This document shows positions 42,560 to 55,921 of a stretch of DNA of 64,000 nt, one piece after another. The translations under genes and the position numbers were made by a program. Source of the DNA: Agapanthus africanus (Eukaryota; Streptophyta; Magnoliopsida; Asparagales; Amaryllidaceae); assembly GCA_030015575.1 (NCBI GenBank), contig JASDDO010000028.1, positions 28,189,154-28,253,153 on the forward strand. The letters run 5' to 3'. Under the pieces are notes generated by a model, which searched no databases, was not told the origin of the DNA, and saw nothing but the letters and a program-made list of their open reading frames with translations. Position 1 is the first letter of the stretch. Each line of letters opens with the position of its first letter.

Positions 42560-45500
42560 TTTTTTAAAGGTACAACTTGAGCTTCTCGGCGTTGTAGGGC
42601 CGTGGAAATTTTCGACCCGTTGCATCTTGTAAGCGATAAGCCCCACCGAGTAGGACCTCAGAGACGAGGAATGGGCCATCCCACTTCGGAGAAAACTTGT
42701 GCAGCTTACTCTGATTAACGAACTCGTTCCACCTTAGGACCAAGTCCCCGGCCCTAAAGGCGCGATGCTTGTAGCGGGCAGTTTGCTGTTGGTAAGCGGC
42801 GGCTCTAATCTATGCCCGGTCCCGCTTTTCCAACAAGACGTCCAAATTGGTCTGGAGTGCCGAGGTGTTCGCTTCGTCATCGAAATGCTCAAATCTATGA
42901 TTGGGTAGCCCGATCTCTGCTGGGACCATTGCCTCGGTGCCGTAGCAACGACTGAAGGGGGTCTCTCCGGTGGGGATCTTCTTCGATGTGCGTAAGGCCC
43001 ATAAGACCCGAGGTAATTCGTCGACCCAACCGCCCTGTCGTCCTTGAAGGCAAGCCCGAAGTCCTCGAATGACGTCCCTGTTAGCGACATCGGCTTGCCC
43101 ATTGCACTGGGGGTGCGCGACGGCGGCGAACTTCATCAGTATATGGTATTCGCTGCAGAATTCTTTATCTCTTTCATTCTCGAAATTCATCCCGTGGTTG
43201 GTGATGATACACCTCGGGATCCCGAACCGGAATATTACGTTATTCTGCAGAAACTTGATGGTCGTGGTAGCGTCCGGTTTTCTGATGGGGACAACTTTGA
43301 TCCACTTCGTAAAGTAATCCACCGTGACAAGGATGTACTTATGCCTGCCTGTACCTGTAGGGAGTTGGCCTATCATGTCCATTCCCCACTGGTCAAACGG
43401 CCATGGGGAGGTCAGGGTAGTCAGCTTGGTAGCCGGAAGGCAGGGTATGCTGCCATGGAGTTGGCAACTCTTGCACCTTCTGACGAGCTTCTGAGCGTCA
43501 TGGTAAATGGTCGGCCAGTAATACCCTTGGAGGAGTGTCTTATGGAATAAGTTGCGGGCCCCTTGATGTGCTCCACCAACCCTTTCATGGACCTCAGGGA
43601 GGAAATAATTGGATTCGTGGGGGTCGACGCACCGAAGCAGGGGTTGAGTGAAGAATTTTTTGTAGAGGTTCCCATTGCTCGAGACGAAATAGAGAGATTT
43701 GGCTCGGAGGCGACGGGCCTCCCCACGATCTCCAGGGAGTGTACCCTCCTTCAGGAATTCCACGATGGGCTTCCTCCAATCTTGATCCTCTTCCCGGGCT
43801 GTGTAAACTTGCAGCGAGGTCACTCCGTCTTCCACGCTGGGCCGGGGCCGGACATCGAAGATGACATTTCTCTTGTTGTAGGCCGAGTAGGAGGAAGTTA
43901 GCTTGCTCAGGGCGTCGGCCTGGGCGTTTAGGTGTCGGGGGATCTGCTCCACTTGAACTTCATCGAAGTCCTTTCGTAACCTTCTTACCTTGGCTAAGTA
44001 CTTCACCATTAGGGGCTCCCGTGCTTCAAAACGGCCGGTCACTTGGCCGACGACCAAAGCGGAGTCGCTAAGGATTCGGATTGTCTTCAGCCCTACTCCG
44101 GAGGCGATCCGCAGTCCAGCGAGCAGGGCCTCGTACTCCGCTACATTGTTTGAGGTTTTGAACCCGAGCTTTAAAGAATACTCCATCTCTGCTTCGTTCG
44201 GGCACCGAATGATGAGGCCGGCACCACAGTCTTCATCGGTTGATGACCCGTCGACGTAAAGGTCCTAATCGGGGATGGAGTCGGGCCTCTCTTCGACCAA
44301 GGGTTGAGGTCCGGGGGCCGGCACGGACACTGCCTCCTTGTTAGGGATAGTGCATTCGACTATAAAATCGGCCAGGACTTATGCCTTGATAGCTTGCCTC
44401 GGGCGGTATTTGATGTCGAATTGGGACAACTCCCACCTCCACTTCTCCAAATGACCAGAAGACTCGGGGGAGGCGAGAATAGCCCCTAAAGGGCGTTCAG
44501 TGAGGACGAGGATGGTGTGCGCCTGGAAATAGTGCCGCAGTTTCCTCGAGGCCACGATGAGTGCCGGGACAATCTTCTCTATGACCGGGTACCTTGTTTC
44601 CGCGTCCTTGAAGACGTGGCTTACATAGTAGACCGGCTTTTGGAATCCCTCGACTTCTCGGACGAGCATCGAACCTGCAGATTGATCAGACACCGCCAGG
44701 TACAGTGATAGCTCATCTCTTTCGACTGGCCGGGTGAGTAGTGGGGGAGTCGCCATGTGCACTTTCAATTGCTCGAAAGCAATCTGACACTCCTCCGACC
44801 ATTCAAACCTTGGGATCTTCCTTAAAGCCTTGTAGAACGGGAGGCACTTTTCCCCAGATCTTGACATGAAACGACTCAGAGCAGATACCCTCCCTGTGAG
44901 TCGCATGATTTCGACGTTAGTCTTGGGCGCGGCCATGTTTAGGATGGCGCTGATTTTCTCCGGGTTAGCCTCGATTCCTCGGTGGGTGACCATGAACCTG
45001 AGGAACTTTCCACTAGTGACCCCGAACGAGCACTTGGCGGGGTTCAGTTTCATTTTATATTTGCGGAGGACGTCGAAAGCCTTGCCCAGATCTTTGGCGT
45101 GCTGATCTGACGAGGTCGATTTGACGAGCATGTCATCGACGTAAACCTCCATGTTCCTGCCGATCTGAGGCTTGAACATCCTGTTGACTAAGCGTTGGTA
45201 CGTAACCCTGGCGTTTTTGAGGATGAATGACATCACTTTATAGCAGTATACCTCCCGGTCCGTTGTGAATACGGTGAGCTCTTCGTCTGCCGGATTCATA
45301 CGGATCTGATTGTAGCCGGAGAAGGCGTCCATAAATCTGAGTAGCTCGTGGCCTGCCGAACTTTCGACGAGCTGATCTATCCGAGGGAGGGGATAGTTGT
45401 CTTTCGGGCAGGCCTTGTTGAGATCGGTGAAGTCGACGCACATGCGCCACTTCCCGCTTGCCTTTTTAACCATTACCACATTCTCCAACCACTCCGAGTA

Positions 45501-47333
45501 AGCCACGTTCCGAATGAAGTTGGCCGCGAGCAGCCTGTCAACCTCGTCCTCGATCGCTCTTTGCTTGATCGGGGCGAAGCTTTGTTTCTTCTGCTTGACA
45601 GGTCGGATCGCCGGGTCGACCCCGAGTTTATATGATATTATTTTTGAGTCGATCCCGGGCATGTCGGCGGGCATCCAGGAGAACACGTCTGAATTTCCTC
45701 TAAGGAAGTGGACCAGGTGGTCGTGCCGATCCCTCGTTAATAATGACCCGATTTGGACGGTTCGTTCATTGTCCCCTTCAACGAGGGGGACCTCTGTGAG
45801 AGGCTCTACCGGGGATCCTCGGATTTCTTTATGCTCGTCCCGAGTATCCAAGGATCCCCTGAATTCATCCGTGCTCTCAAGATCATCGTTTCTCTCCTCG
45901 GGCATTGATGTTGCTGTGAAGCAAATCTTCACGGTTTGCTGGTTCCCGTAAGCCCGACCTATCCCGTCTTGATCGAGGGGAAACTTAATTGCCAGGTGGT
46001 GGGTCGATATCTGGGCCCGGAGGGAATTGAACGTTGGGCGTCCCAGGAGGATATTATAGGCCGATGGAATTCTGGCGACGATGAACTCCACAGGCATGGT
46101 ACGCGTATGGCCTATCTCCCCGATGTTAAGCAGGAGGGTGACCACCCCTTCTGCTGGGATAGAGTGGTTGGTGAACCCCGACAGGATGTGGGCGGTCGGC
46201 CTCAGATCTGATGGGGTAAGTCCCATGCGCAGGAAGTAGTCGTAGAAGATGATGTCTGCCAAGCTTCCCGAGTCGACCAATATCCTTTGCACTTCATAAC
46301 GGTGGACCTGTGCGGTGATTACCAGAGGGTCGTTGTGAGGCAGGGATATCCCGTGGAGGTCCTCGTCGGTAAAGATGATGGGCTCGGCTCTTTGACCCTC
46401 TTCCTTGGTTGGTTGCTAGTCCCTTCGACTGGAAAGGGGCGCCATATCTCGTCGGTCCCAGGCGCACTCCCCGCTGATACGACCATGATTTAGCCAATCG
46501 TCAATTCGCCGGGAGGGGGTGGTGCTTTTGTTATCGGTCGGCTTGTCGCTTGTCCCACAAGTATCTTGCCAGGTGCCCCGAGCGGATCAACTCCTCGATG
46601 TAGTCTCGTAACTGTTTGCAGTTCTCGGTGGGGTTTCCCTGCGACCTGTGGAAAGCACAATAAGGGTCTCGTGTCCGTTTGGCCGCCTTATGGCTAACCG
46701 GGGGAATTTTGAAGAATCTCTCGCCCTTTGCCTCTTCCAACAGCTCTGTCTGGGAGACGTTGAGCGGGGTATACTCCTAGAATTTTGGGGAGTAGGGCTT
46801 TGGCCGCTCAATCTTCTTTTTATCCTCTCTTGACCTCTTCTTCTTGTCGGTCTGGTCTGTCCGAGGTAAGTTCGCGTTCACCTCGGACTCAAGCTGGATC
46901 TCTCGCTCGGTCCAGGCTTTTACCTCGGCCATGGTCTTAGGTTGCTCTAATGCAAAGAAGTGGAGCCACTCCTTGTGCCTAAGACCTGACCTAAGGGCAG
47001 TGATGACCATCTCGTCCCGATTCTCTGGGACTTAAAGGAAGGAATTGTAGAAGCGGGTGATGTATCCCATGAAGGACTCCTTGTCCCCGCTCTTTATGGT
47101 GAAAAGATGATCGACGGTCCGCTTCTGCCATCTTTTCCCGACGAAATGGCTGAGGAACTGGGTGGCGAGCTCATCAAAGGTAAAGATTGAGCGCGGCATG
47201 AGTCCTCGGAACCAGTCTCGTCCAGAGCAGATGAGAGTGGCGGAGAAAGCACGGCATTACGCGGCGTCGGAGTTGTTCTGGAAACTCATCCCCGCTGTGA
47301 ACTCATCCAAATGGTCTTTTGGGTCGGACATCC
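42560..47333 (-). pseudogene. Gag-pol remnant of element F
   Basis: Read on the minus strand. Gag core about 47333-46800 (QFLSHFVGKRWQKRT-like). A CAFHRSQGNPTENCK segment lies near 46640. Protease starts with RILVDSGSLADI (about 46290). Reverse transcriptase has CVDFTDLNKACPKDNYP (about 45430) and YVDDMLVKS (about 45140), and RNase H runs to about 44400. An archaeal-like second RNase H (NNVAEYEALLAGLRIA, about 44150) is followed by integrase (about 43600-42800, GMDMIGQLP near 43390) and a C-terminal tail near 42700-42570. The coding region is broken in a few places. It confirms Tat affiliation. Confidence 0.88.
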
Positions 47334-49154
47334 TGTTGGGAATTCACCCACGCACGCAAACGCGTATGTTACGGAAACGGATATGAAAATGAAGGAAATG
47401 GAATGCGCATGCGAGATCGTTATCATTTTAATATTTATAACCGCAAGTGCACGGCGCGTTGTAGCGAGCCGGCAAGCACGGGTCGATCCGCAGGGAGTTG
47501 TGTATTGGGTATTGTGATTTAAGGTTCAACAAATTAATGAATTGTTGGTTTTGTCACCAAAAATATAAAGAATACGAAAATATGGGAAACAAGAAAACAA
47601 GCAAATAAGGTAAGAAAGAAATTGGCCGTGGCTTTGGTTCGGAAGTCGAATCGCGACGATTCCCTCGACGCTCCTTTGTTCATGAGTTGTCCATTCTCAC
47701 GTTGATCCCGGCATGAAGCACGACTTGTCAAAGCGGTTGCGAGACACAAGTCGTCAAATTCCGATATCTCCGCGAACATGAAACGAGTCCGTTTTGTTCA
47801 CTTACCGTTGTATGTTCGTGCTTGGGGTAACAACACTAAGCACAAGGGATAATAAGCTTACCACAACATCAAAAACATAATTAGTGAGTGAGAGCAAAAT
47901 AGTATTGGTGTTAACTTTGCTAAGGGTTTGTGATGGTATACGGTATATAAAAACCGAGGGTTTGTCAAGCACTCGGACACAAAATACCGTATCCAAACTT
48001 AGCAAACTTAATACCAATTTTGATTCTAACTTAAACATTGTTAAATAGGGAAGGGGAGTGAATATGGTATATGAAGAGGTTACAGGTAACCATGGTTTCA
48101 AAATACCATATCACATCAATATATAAATCAATCTTTAAGTTATAATCATGTAGATAAGCACATTAAAACATAAACAAGAGGTGGAGGAGGCAAAAGCCTT
48201 TCATCTCACTTCCTCACCAATACCACAACCAATGAAGATTAGTTACACATGATAAAAAGAAATCAAGTAAAGAAACAAAGCAAAGAAAGCAAAAACAAAG
48301 CAATATATATAAATACTTGATGAAGAGTTACAAGATTTTGGTTACTTGATCAACCTTCTTAATGAAGTTCTCCAAAGAAAGATTCAAGAGGGAAGAAGAA
48401 GAAGAAACCAATGATGAAGCCCACCCACCCTCAAGCTAAACCAAAAAATAAAGAAACTAACAAAACTATAGAAGTATGTGAGAATGAGAGAGAGGTCCCC
48501 TTGCTTCCTGGTTCTGCTTTTATAGGCACCAAAGAAAAATAAACAAACAATAAAAATGAGGTGACTAGGAAGCAAGGGAAGGCCCACAGAAATTTGGTAC
48601 ACAATGGGATAAGGGGGGCCGGCCTGCTCGGTTCTGTGGGGGTTGTGGCCGGCCACTTTCTGAGTGTAGGGTCTCGGGTTGATGTGGTAGGTATATGTGT
48701 TCCCCCATATCACTCTGGTGCTGTTTGTTTGGTCTAAAATAACCTGGTTTGTATGCAGAGATTTGGAGGGAACAAGATGCTTCAAATCACATCATATCTT
48801 TTAGCATTCAATGCTCATCAATGCACATCACACCCACTTGCACAAGCCATCATGCCATGGGCAGCCCCACCATGGTCCAAGCCAAGGAGCTAGTGTCACA
48901 CATGTGTTGTGTTGGACCAAAAGTTGTGTGCACACTTATTTGCAAAAGAGCTCTTCGGATATCGGTCATTTTTCTGTTCCGTTTGCAGTGTCAGCTCCCA
49001 AACGTTATATCCGTGATTTTGAATGTGTTTCTGGTATTTTATCACGAATACCTGTAAACTGTAATTACAGAGCAGACACTGATTAATAGAACCGATATAT
49101 CACAAAATAGATAACGAATGAGCGGTATTAAAATGCAGTTTTCTGTGATGAACA
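47334..49154 (-). repeat. LTR E1 of an unassigned retrotransposon family
   Basis: On the plus strand it runs TGTTGGGAATTCACCC to CTGTGATGAACA. Immediately right lies AATACCCCGAAACTT, whose complement AAGTTTCGGGGTATT is a polypurine tract, so this is a 3' LTR read on the minus strand, 1821 bp. A minus-strand TATA (GCCTATAAAAGC, near 48519) supports it. The pattern ACCGCAAGTGCACGG...GGGTCGATCC (47435-47495) recurs in diverged form in E2 (55955-56015). It interrupts the gag of element F. Confidence 0.7.
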
Positions 49155-50418
49155 AATACCCCGAAACTTATCTATTGCTTATCCCGAGCAATACAAAAAA
49201 TCCTGTCCTCACTTTCGCAGGGAACGCGATTGCACTGAGCACGTGCAACAAGCCGTTAAACCTCTAGGTGTCTCTAGTAGGAGGAGTGTTGTCTCCTGAG
49301 GGTTTTCAGCGGATTACACCCACAAAATCCAGTCAAGTTAGCGTTGCGGATAAACTGTTGATTCTAATCTTACGGTTAGAGATCAAAGTTAGAAGTTCTA
49401 TTACCCAAGGCAGAAACGTTAAACCCTATTTTTCACTCCTCGCAATCTGTTTAACATAAGCTCATACGCGTCTTTTCGTGACTGTGCGGCTAGTGTCCAT
49501 AAGGTTTTAAGAACTTTGATTAGGGTCATCATGTCATAATTACAGACCAGGATAAACTTCTGAAGGATCACACGAGTTTGAAAGGAGTTAAGGTTTTCTC
49601 AAGTTTTATTCTCCAGTTAGGTTTCAAGTCAGAATATATATTAATTTTAACAAAGAACTTAAGTCTTTTACTTTACTCCACCCTTTTCACCTGTTTTTGT
49701 ATATACACACCAAAGTTATCGTGCAAAACGTCTTAATAAATACAAACCTTCATATCTCCGCGAAAATACTGTTTTAATAGAAAATTCTTCTCCGCCAAGA
49801 TTATTCTCCCATAAAGAACCGTTAGGACTTTTAACTCGGAGAGAACACTTGCTTAGCTTTTTTTATCTGGCGATTGGAAACTTAGCGAGCTTTGGGTCAA
49901 TGACTCCAAAACCAGATGGTTTTAGGGCATTAGGTGTGGAGACACCCCAAGGACTTAATTACCCAAATTACTAAGTCCACAAAACAAAAGACTCCTTTTA
50001 AAATAATTATGCACTCAGTGAAACGGAGATATAACCAGCTTTTTCTTTTAAATCTGAAGACGTTACATGTGGATAAGGTGTGTAATTACTCCAATAGGGT
50101 TTCAGATGGGTTATTTTTCAGACTTATAGCTTTAGTTAAAATCTCTATAAAATTCTTCATATCTACTTCACTGTATGAATTATTCTTGATATTGCTTAAC
50201 TTAGAACAAACCTGCTTGATCCTAACGATGTTTATCAATTTTTAAAAGTTTTTCAGACATATCAGACATTTATCAAATTCTCAAAAACATACGACACGTG
50301 TAAGTGATATAAAAGACGTATATCAGCTATGGTTAAACACACAGAAGGGTTTATTTTTCAGGTTGTCGGTTTCATAAAAAGGATTTAGTTATTTCAACTT
50401 ATCAACCGAACCATCAGA
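49155..50418. other. Non-coding sequence right of LTR E1
   Basis: After the polypurine tract (49155-49169) the sequence is AT-rich without recognisable coding on either strand. It is likely internal sequence of the E1 element (large non-coding derivative or decayed). Its boundary with copia fragment B near 50419 is uncertain. Confidence 0.5.
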
Positions 50419-51694
50419 CTTTGTTGCGCTATTAGGGGTCTGACGTTTACCACCCCCTAAGCCCGATATGTGATACTCTTAGACGAACAGACCGGACTGT
50501 ACGGAGAATGTCACCTATAGGCTCAGTAGGGTTTTCGGATGAGTTATCGTGTCGATCTTTCCGTTGAAAGATACCTGGGTAGCTGTTACTTACAGCTAGT
50601 GCCACTGACATGCTTGTGGTTAAACCTATAACCAGTGTATTGTCGAGTCTTTAGAGTCCCACATAGAGGGTTTTCCGGTTCAGGCGAAACAATGTAGTTT
50701 GCGTATGATTTTACGCAGGGGTGTTCGATTGAACACGTGTATTTATACACGTGCTTTAATCAGATGGTTTAGTAGTACTAGTAGGTTTGAAAGACAGCCA
50801 GTTTTGATGGTAGCATTATATTGCTCTTTTTTGGGTATTTGTATTTTAACACGAATACGGTATTTATATGAATACGAGTATTTGTATAAATACGGGTATT
50901 TGTGCTTTGATACAAATACATATATTTCTTTCTAAATATGAATACACGTATTTTGTATTTTCGGTAGAAATACGGTATTCGTATTTTGGTAGAAATACGG
51001 TATACGTATTTATACGGGTTTGAGTATACTTGTTTATATACATGCATTTATATTTATATATGTTTATATGTATGTATACTTGATGAGGTGGCCTCTTTCC
51101 CACTCTCATGCATTCTCATCTCTTCTAATATCTTGTGGGCTTGTGACTCACACTAGTAAGTTACACTGCACTCACCCACTCTTTTTTTTTGGATTGTAGA
51201 GATAAGAATGAGATAGCAGAGTAGGATATTTGGAGATGGTTGATATTTTCATCACTTGAGATTTTTCTTGAGTTGCTAGCTCATCATCTTCTTCCTTATT
51301 TTCTTCTCTTGAGTTTTGAGGATTAAAAGAGAGCATTTAGTTTCACAAACTATACCACTCTAAGCATCTTATCTTAGCAAGACTTGATCTTTAGTTGCTT
51401 CGGACGAAACTATCGCTTGAATCGATATTCTCGGGTGGATCGTCTTTGACACGAAAGATCGGCTTCGAGAGATCGTTCCATCAACCAAGGAGCTTGCGAG
51501 TCAACTTTCAAGACCCGAAAGACCGTCTACAAATGTTATAATCCCAACCGAGTAGTTAAAACTCTAGTTAGGGTTTGTTTAATTTAGTGTTTGGGCTTGT
51601 ATCCTCGGAATTTAGTGTATTGTGCTCAAGTTTTTAAAGTTTTTGATTCCGCATAGCCGTAGTTGACACGGCAAGGAGCATATATGCACTTACA
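50419..51694 (+). repeat. LTR of copia fragment B
   Basis: The left edge is uncertain; a TGTTGCGC at 50419 is the nearest TG. The right edge CACTTACA is fixed by the primer site. The 3' part holds CTACAAATGTTATAATCCC (51529-51547), matching LTR A. Confidence 0.65.
50826..51040. repeat. Short-period palindromic GAATACG/CGTATTC array in LTR B
   Basis: Many variants of TATTTGTA, GAATACGG and CGTATTTG follow one another every 12-25 bp, on both strands, giving many small hairpins. Similar motifs occur in the LTR of C around 54270-54330. Confidence 0.75.
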
Positions 51695-51695
51695 C

Positions 51696-51708
51696 TGGTA
51701 TCAGAGCC
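51696..51708 (+). other. Primer binding site of copia fragment B
   Basis: TGGTATCAGAGCC, one base after the LTR end, is the classic complement of the initiator-Met tRNA 3' end. Confidence 0.92.
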
Positions 51709-53573
51709 TACCCAAACACTTAACTAACTGAATAGACAAAGTTTAGAGTTTCGAAACCGAAATAAGTCCAAAACGTTAAATCCAAGATCCAAGTTTATAT
51801 CGAATTTTAAAGAGCTTCTAAATTTTTTTTAAACAAGTGCAGAATGCTCCTTGTGTTGTAACTAGAACACCAAAAAAAAATGAGACACTCATTCCAAGAA
51901 AAAACCACCGGAATTGGTGATTTTCCCACCGTGGCCGGTTTTTCTGTGGACTTGTGTCTCGTGCTTCTTGTGGTGTTTTTTACTTTTGGATTTAAAATTT
52001 ATGGTATTGTTTGATTTTTCCTAGATTTCATCTATTGTTATCTTTGTGTTTGGGCAATGCAGAATGTTTCTAAGTCGAAATTTTAACATCGTTTATTTTC
52101 TTTAAGTTTGTATATGTGTTTCTAAATGTCGAATAATTTCTATACGTCGATTAGTAGGGGTTGCACATATATAGTATCTTGTTTGCGGTTTGTGAATATG
52201 AAGTATTGGATCGTCGTGATTGAATAGCCGGAGGGATGTGAGAAGAGTGTTCTTTTCTTTCATTTATATAATTTGTAAAGTGATGTAATATTCTTTTACG
52301 GAGCACATCCGGGTTGAGGTTGTAGCTACCATTGTATTATTTCATTTACTTTTTCTTTCACTTAGAATAAACCTATGGTGGGGTGTACAAACTACTGGGT
52401 TCTTGAAGTGCTGAGTGGCCTACTCATTTCATTGAAGGAGGTTACTTTACTTCGGGGATTTGGCGGGTAGTTTGTCGCACCCATAAGGGACTAGAGTGAG
52501 GGTTTTTCTATTCATCATGACCGTGGAATCCTTTTTTCGTTCTAGGCTAAAACGAAACACGGAAATCCTAGTATATCTAATATATTCATCTGTGTTACTT
52601 GTGTTGTGATTTGTGATCTGGAATGGCTATTATTGCGTGAGACGAATGGCTATATATAAAAATTATATATAATAAACGTTGCTTATGTTTTGCGCCTGCG
52701 CTAGCCCTGCCCCTGCTTTGCCGTTAGTTAAGTAATCTAACGGTGCATGACAGGGCCCTATGGCGAATGCGGATGGCATAAGCGTACGTTCTATTTTCGT
52801 TTCTTTCTGCAATGATAGGGTTAAATGAAGGGACAACATTAATATTGTTTAATGCAAAGAAAACAAATCAAAGTTAAATCGTTGGAAAAATTTAAAAACC
52901 ACTAGGTTTTCTTTTAAAATAACTTTTAAATGCGGAGCCTAAACCACTCCTTTTAAAAGCTATCATGGTTCCTTCGACTATATCAAGTTCATTATGTTCA
53001 CGGTTTTCGCCAAAACCAGTCGTAGCCCTCCATTATTTCAGATAGGTATTCAGTAGTATTCAAGCTATATATTTTGACCTTCGCCAAGGCATAGTGATTG
53101 GTAACAGCTGGGTATTCATCAGTAGCATAAATAAATGCATTAATCCGAGATAGGCGTACAGCTATTTTAGCCTTCGTCAAGAGTTTGTACGAATAGGTTC
53201 AGATTAACCTGGTCAATGACGGGTAGAACTTGAATTGCGTCTTATGATATTTTGGCCTTCGTCAAGATCATAAGAGTATGGGGAAAAAATCCATATCAGG
53301 AGTTTGAAAGGAAAATGAAACTTGCTAGTTTTACATACCATCTGGACTGATGATTTTGGTAGGATTCCTTCAAATTTATCACACAGTGATAGTTGGATCC
53401 CGATCCCACCGTGAGTTTTATTACTCCTCGGGAGAGTTTTTCACTTTCAGTCAATGCTATAAACCAAGTAGGTGTCTAGAACGGTGTTAGCGAGGTTACG
53501 CCTCCAGGGAAAAGAGGTTATTTAATTAAGAAATTTTGCGAAAGCGTCGTAAAACCTCCCTCGTGTAAGTCGG
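51709..53573 (+). other. Leader region of copia fragment B
   Basis: No Gag frame recognised. Blocks shared with A: ATTGGATCGTCG...GAATAGCCGG (52203-52231), GACCGTGGAATCC (52519), ACACGGAAATCCTAGTATAT (52555), and three copies of a TTTTGGCCTTCGTCAAG-like motif (near 53076, 53164, 53249). The collinearity with A marks it as copia leader sequence. Confidence 0.7.
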
Positions 53574-55519
53574 TGTCACACACCCTACAAGGTTTGTAAG
53601 GAGGCGGAATTTACAAAAACCAATTTCAATACGAGTAACATCGACTAAACTTCCAAGATCATGCAGAAACCTTAACTAGATAAACACAAAGAGGTTCTAA
53701 ACTACTATGATAGTGGTTTATACCTCCAAGATACAAGTCCTTCGGGTCTTATTCTCCTCTCTTGAGCTCCTAGAAGGTACGGATCGTGCTTGATCTTCGG
53801 CATCCTCGTGTCAAAGACGATCCACACAAGAGTCTATGGTTCAAGCTCTAATCTCAAGAATGAGGTAACTAAAGTATCTAGTTTGTCAATCTAGATAGCT
53901 TAGGAGATATAGAGAGTTAATTGGACTATTTTATCTCAAAGAACCCTAGAATTCACAACACATGTGATGGTTAGGGTATGAGGAAGAAGAAGGAGAGGAA
54001 TGGAGAGAGAATGAGAAAACTAGAATGATGATGGAATACTGCAAGTGAAGACTGGTTAAGTCTTTTACAGAATCAAGCATGCATTATTTTCTCATAGAAA
54101 AATGTAACCATGCTTGAATAGTAAGATCAAATGAATAAACTAAAGAATTAGCCATGCATCAAACCATGCCACAAATATCTTCATTTTCCATCTCATTATC
54201 TATTTACCAAAATAGATATATATGCAAAATGAGGTGTCCCCTTCTAGAAGCATATATTGTAAATTTAAAAGAATACCCTCACCGTATATACATACCCGTA
54301 TTCGTACTGCAAAAAATACGAATACCAAGAGATAATGATAGTCCAATAATATAATACTAGAATGCGGCTAAATCCTAAGCCTACTAATATTATCCGTTCG
54401 AACAACATCCGTGTAGCTAGTACACGTATATGATCGGAACCCTGCACGCAAAACCATACGACCTCTACATCGTTTCGCCTGAACCAGGAAAACCCTCTGT
54501 GTGGGACTCTAAAGACTCGACAGCACGCTGGCAGTAGGTTTAACCATAACTCCGTCAGTGGCACTAGCTGTATGTAACGGCTACCTAGGTACCTGTCAAA
54601 AAGAAGGCTGATGAGCAAACTCATCCGAACCCCTACTGAGCCTGTCCGTGACAATCTCCGTACAGTCCGGTCTGTTCGTCTGAGAGTATTTCATGTCGGG
54701 TCTAGGGGGTGGATCACGTCAGATCCCTAATAACCAGAAAAGTCGTGCCGATGTGGCTCAAGACCATCCGAGAATCTACTGGTCTAACTACCAGTAATTC
54801 TCAATCCGCCCTGGTTAGAGACTTATGGTGCTGGCCAACCGAACACAGCGCGACATCGACTCCCTATACAGGAAGAGACGAATCCCTAACAATCGCTCAC
54901 TATCTCCATGTGGCTCGGGACTGTACCCAACTAAAACATGTTTGCACGACTCAGTAGAGCCGTGGTTGGATAGTAATCAAAGCACAGTGGGAACTAACAC
55001 TAGACAAATGAATACCTCAGATCGACAGACTATCTGCACTCATGTCACCAGAGAACTGCTATCTGAAGCTAGGTATAATACCATCTAGCCAGTTCTCGGT
55101 GAGTCCATCCAGTGTACTCATCCCCAGTGAGCACCTGTATACAATCTTAGGTGCACCACACCAATGGCTGTGAGACCAACCATCGCCCCTCGTTAGGGTC
55201 TAGATATGTATACACTAGTCTGCTCTGGAGTATCGATGCCCAGTCTCGATACTCCCATGACTAGGGATATTTTAATGATATGCTTATTGACTACCCAGCT
55301 CCCACAAGTATGATTTTCATCACAACGCTAGTAGTCAAGCAAGGATCCTACGGGTTTTATCAAAATGTATACGAGATATTAAATAACAAGTAAAGTATCT
55401 CAAATGTTAAGATAAAGAAAAACCAAATAACATACTATAATATCGAGCAAGATTGTCCTGTACATACATATCCCTAACATCCTATACAATGAAGGCCACT
55501 AGGGCATACATATTCAACA
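53574..55519 (-). repeat. 3' LTR of copia element C
   Basis: On the minus strand it runs TGTTGAATATGTATGCC to GTGTGTGACA, 1946 bp. It shares LTR motifs with A and B (AGACCGGACTGTACGGAGA, CTCCAGAGCAGACTAGTGTAT). The left edge abuts B sequence and was placed by the TG...CA rule and by where collinearity of B with A's leader stops. Confidence 0.75.
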
Positions 55520-55921
55520 ATCTCCTACTTGCGCTAAGGCCTATAATTGGCGTATTAAGTACCCAACGTCTGCATTAAAGCCAGTTGCTGGCGTACCGCA
55601 TACCCAACATCTCGAACAGTCTTTCAAATTGGACTTGAAGGATGTCCTTGGTGAATGGATCTGCCGTGTTGTCCTTTGTATCTGCTCTCCGCACCTCGAT
55701 CTCCTGGCGATCCAAGATCTCGATATGTTTGTATTTCTGATGGGACTATAGTTCCTTAGCCAAAGCCTTGGCTCCATTGTTATCGCCATACAAAGGTATT
55801 TGATTAGTAATGGATGGAACCATCTGATGTTTAGAAACAAAATTCCTAATTTAGACTGCCTCTTTTGCGGTATCATTAGCAGCGATGTACTTAGCCTCCA
55901 TCATCGAGTCTGCAACGGTGT
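55520..55921 (-). pseudogene. Tail of the copia RNase H region of element C
   Basis: Minus-strand sequence between the polypurine tract and the solo LTR. Its right end corresponds to the C-terminal RNase H region of copia (ADSMMEAKYIAA-like, about 55870-55910). Broken. Confidence 0.65.

Larger units (their letters stand above)
37702..47333 (-). mobile_element. Ty3/gypsy retrotransposon F, Tat lineage (broken, right part missing)
   Basis: Transcribed on the minus strand: Gag remnant at the right, then protease, reverse transcriptase, two RNase H domains, integrase, a repeat-rich 3' region with an antisense coiled-coil frame, and the 3' LTR at the left. It shares the dual RNase H and domain layout with the element at 2927-16632 but is a distant relative. 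A few breaks are seen in the coding part. The 5' LTR is not in the window: an LTR of another family (E1) begins inside the Gag region. Confidence 0.85.
50419..53573 (+). mobile_element. Copia fragment B (partial LTR, primer site and leader)
   Basis: LTR-type sequence with the copia motifs shared by A and C (GGGGTCTGACGTTTACCACC, AGACCGGACTGTACGGA) runs to TTACA at 51694, then the initiator-Met primer site, then a leader region with no recognised Gag. The leader parallels that of A. It stops at 53573, where the LTR of the reverse-oriented element C begins. The rest, including the other LTR, is not seen in the window. Confidence 0.75.

Noticed and set aside
54265-54654. 129-residue minus-strand frame
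   Set aside because: Lies wholly inside the LTR of copia element C and has no domain.
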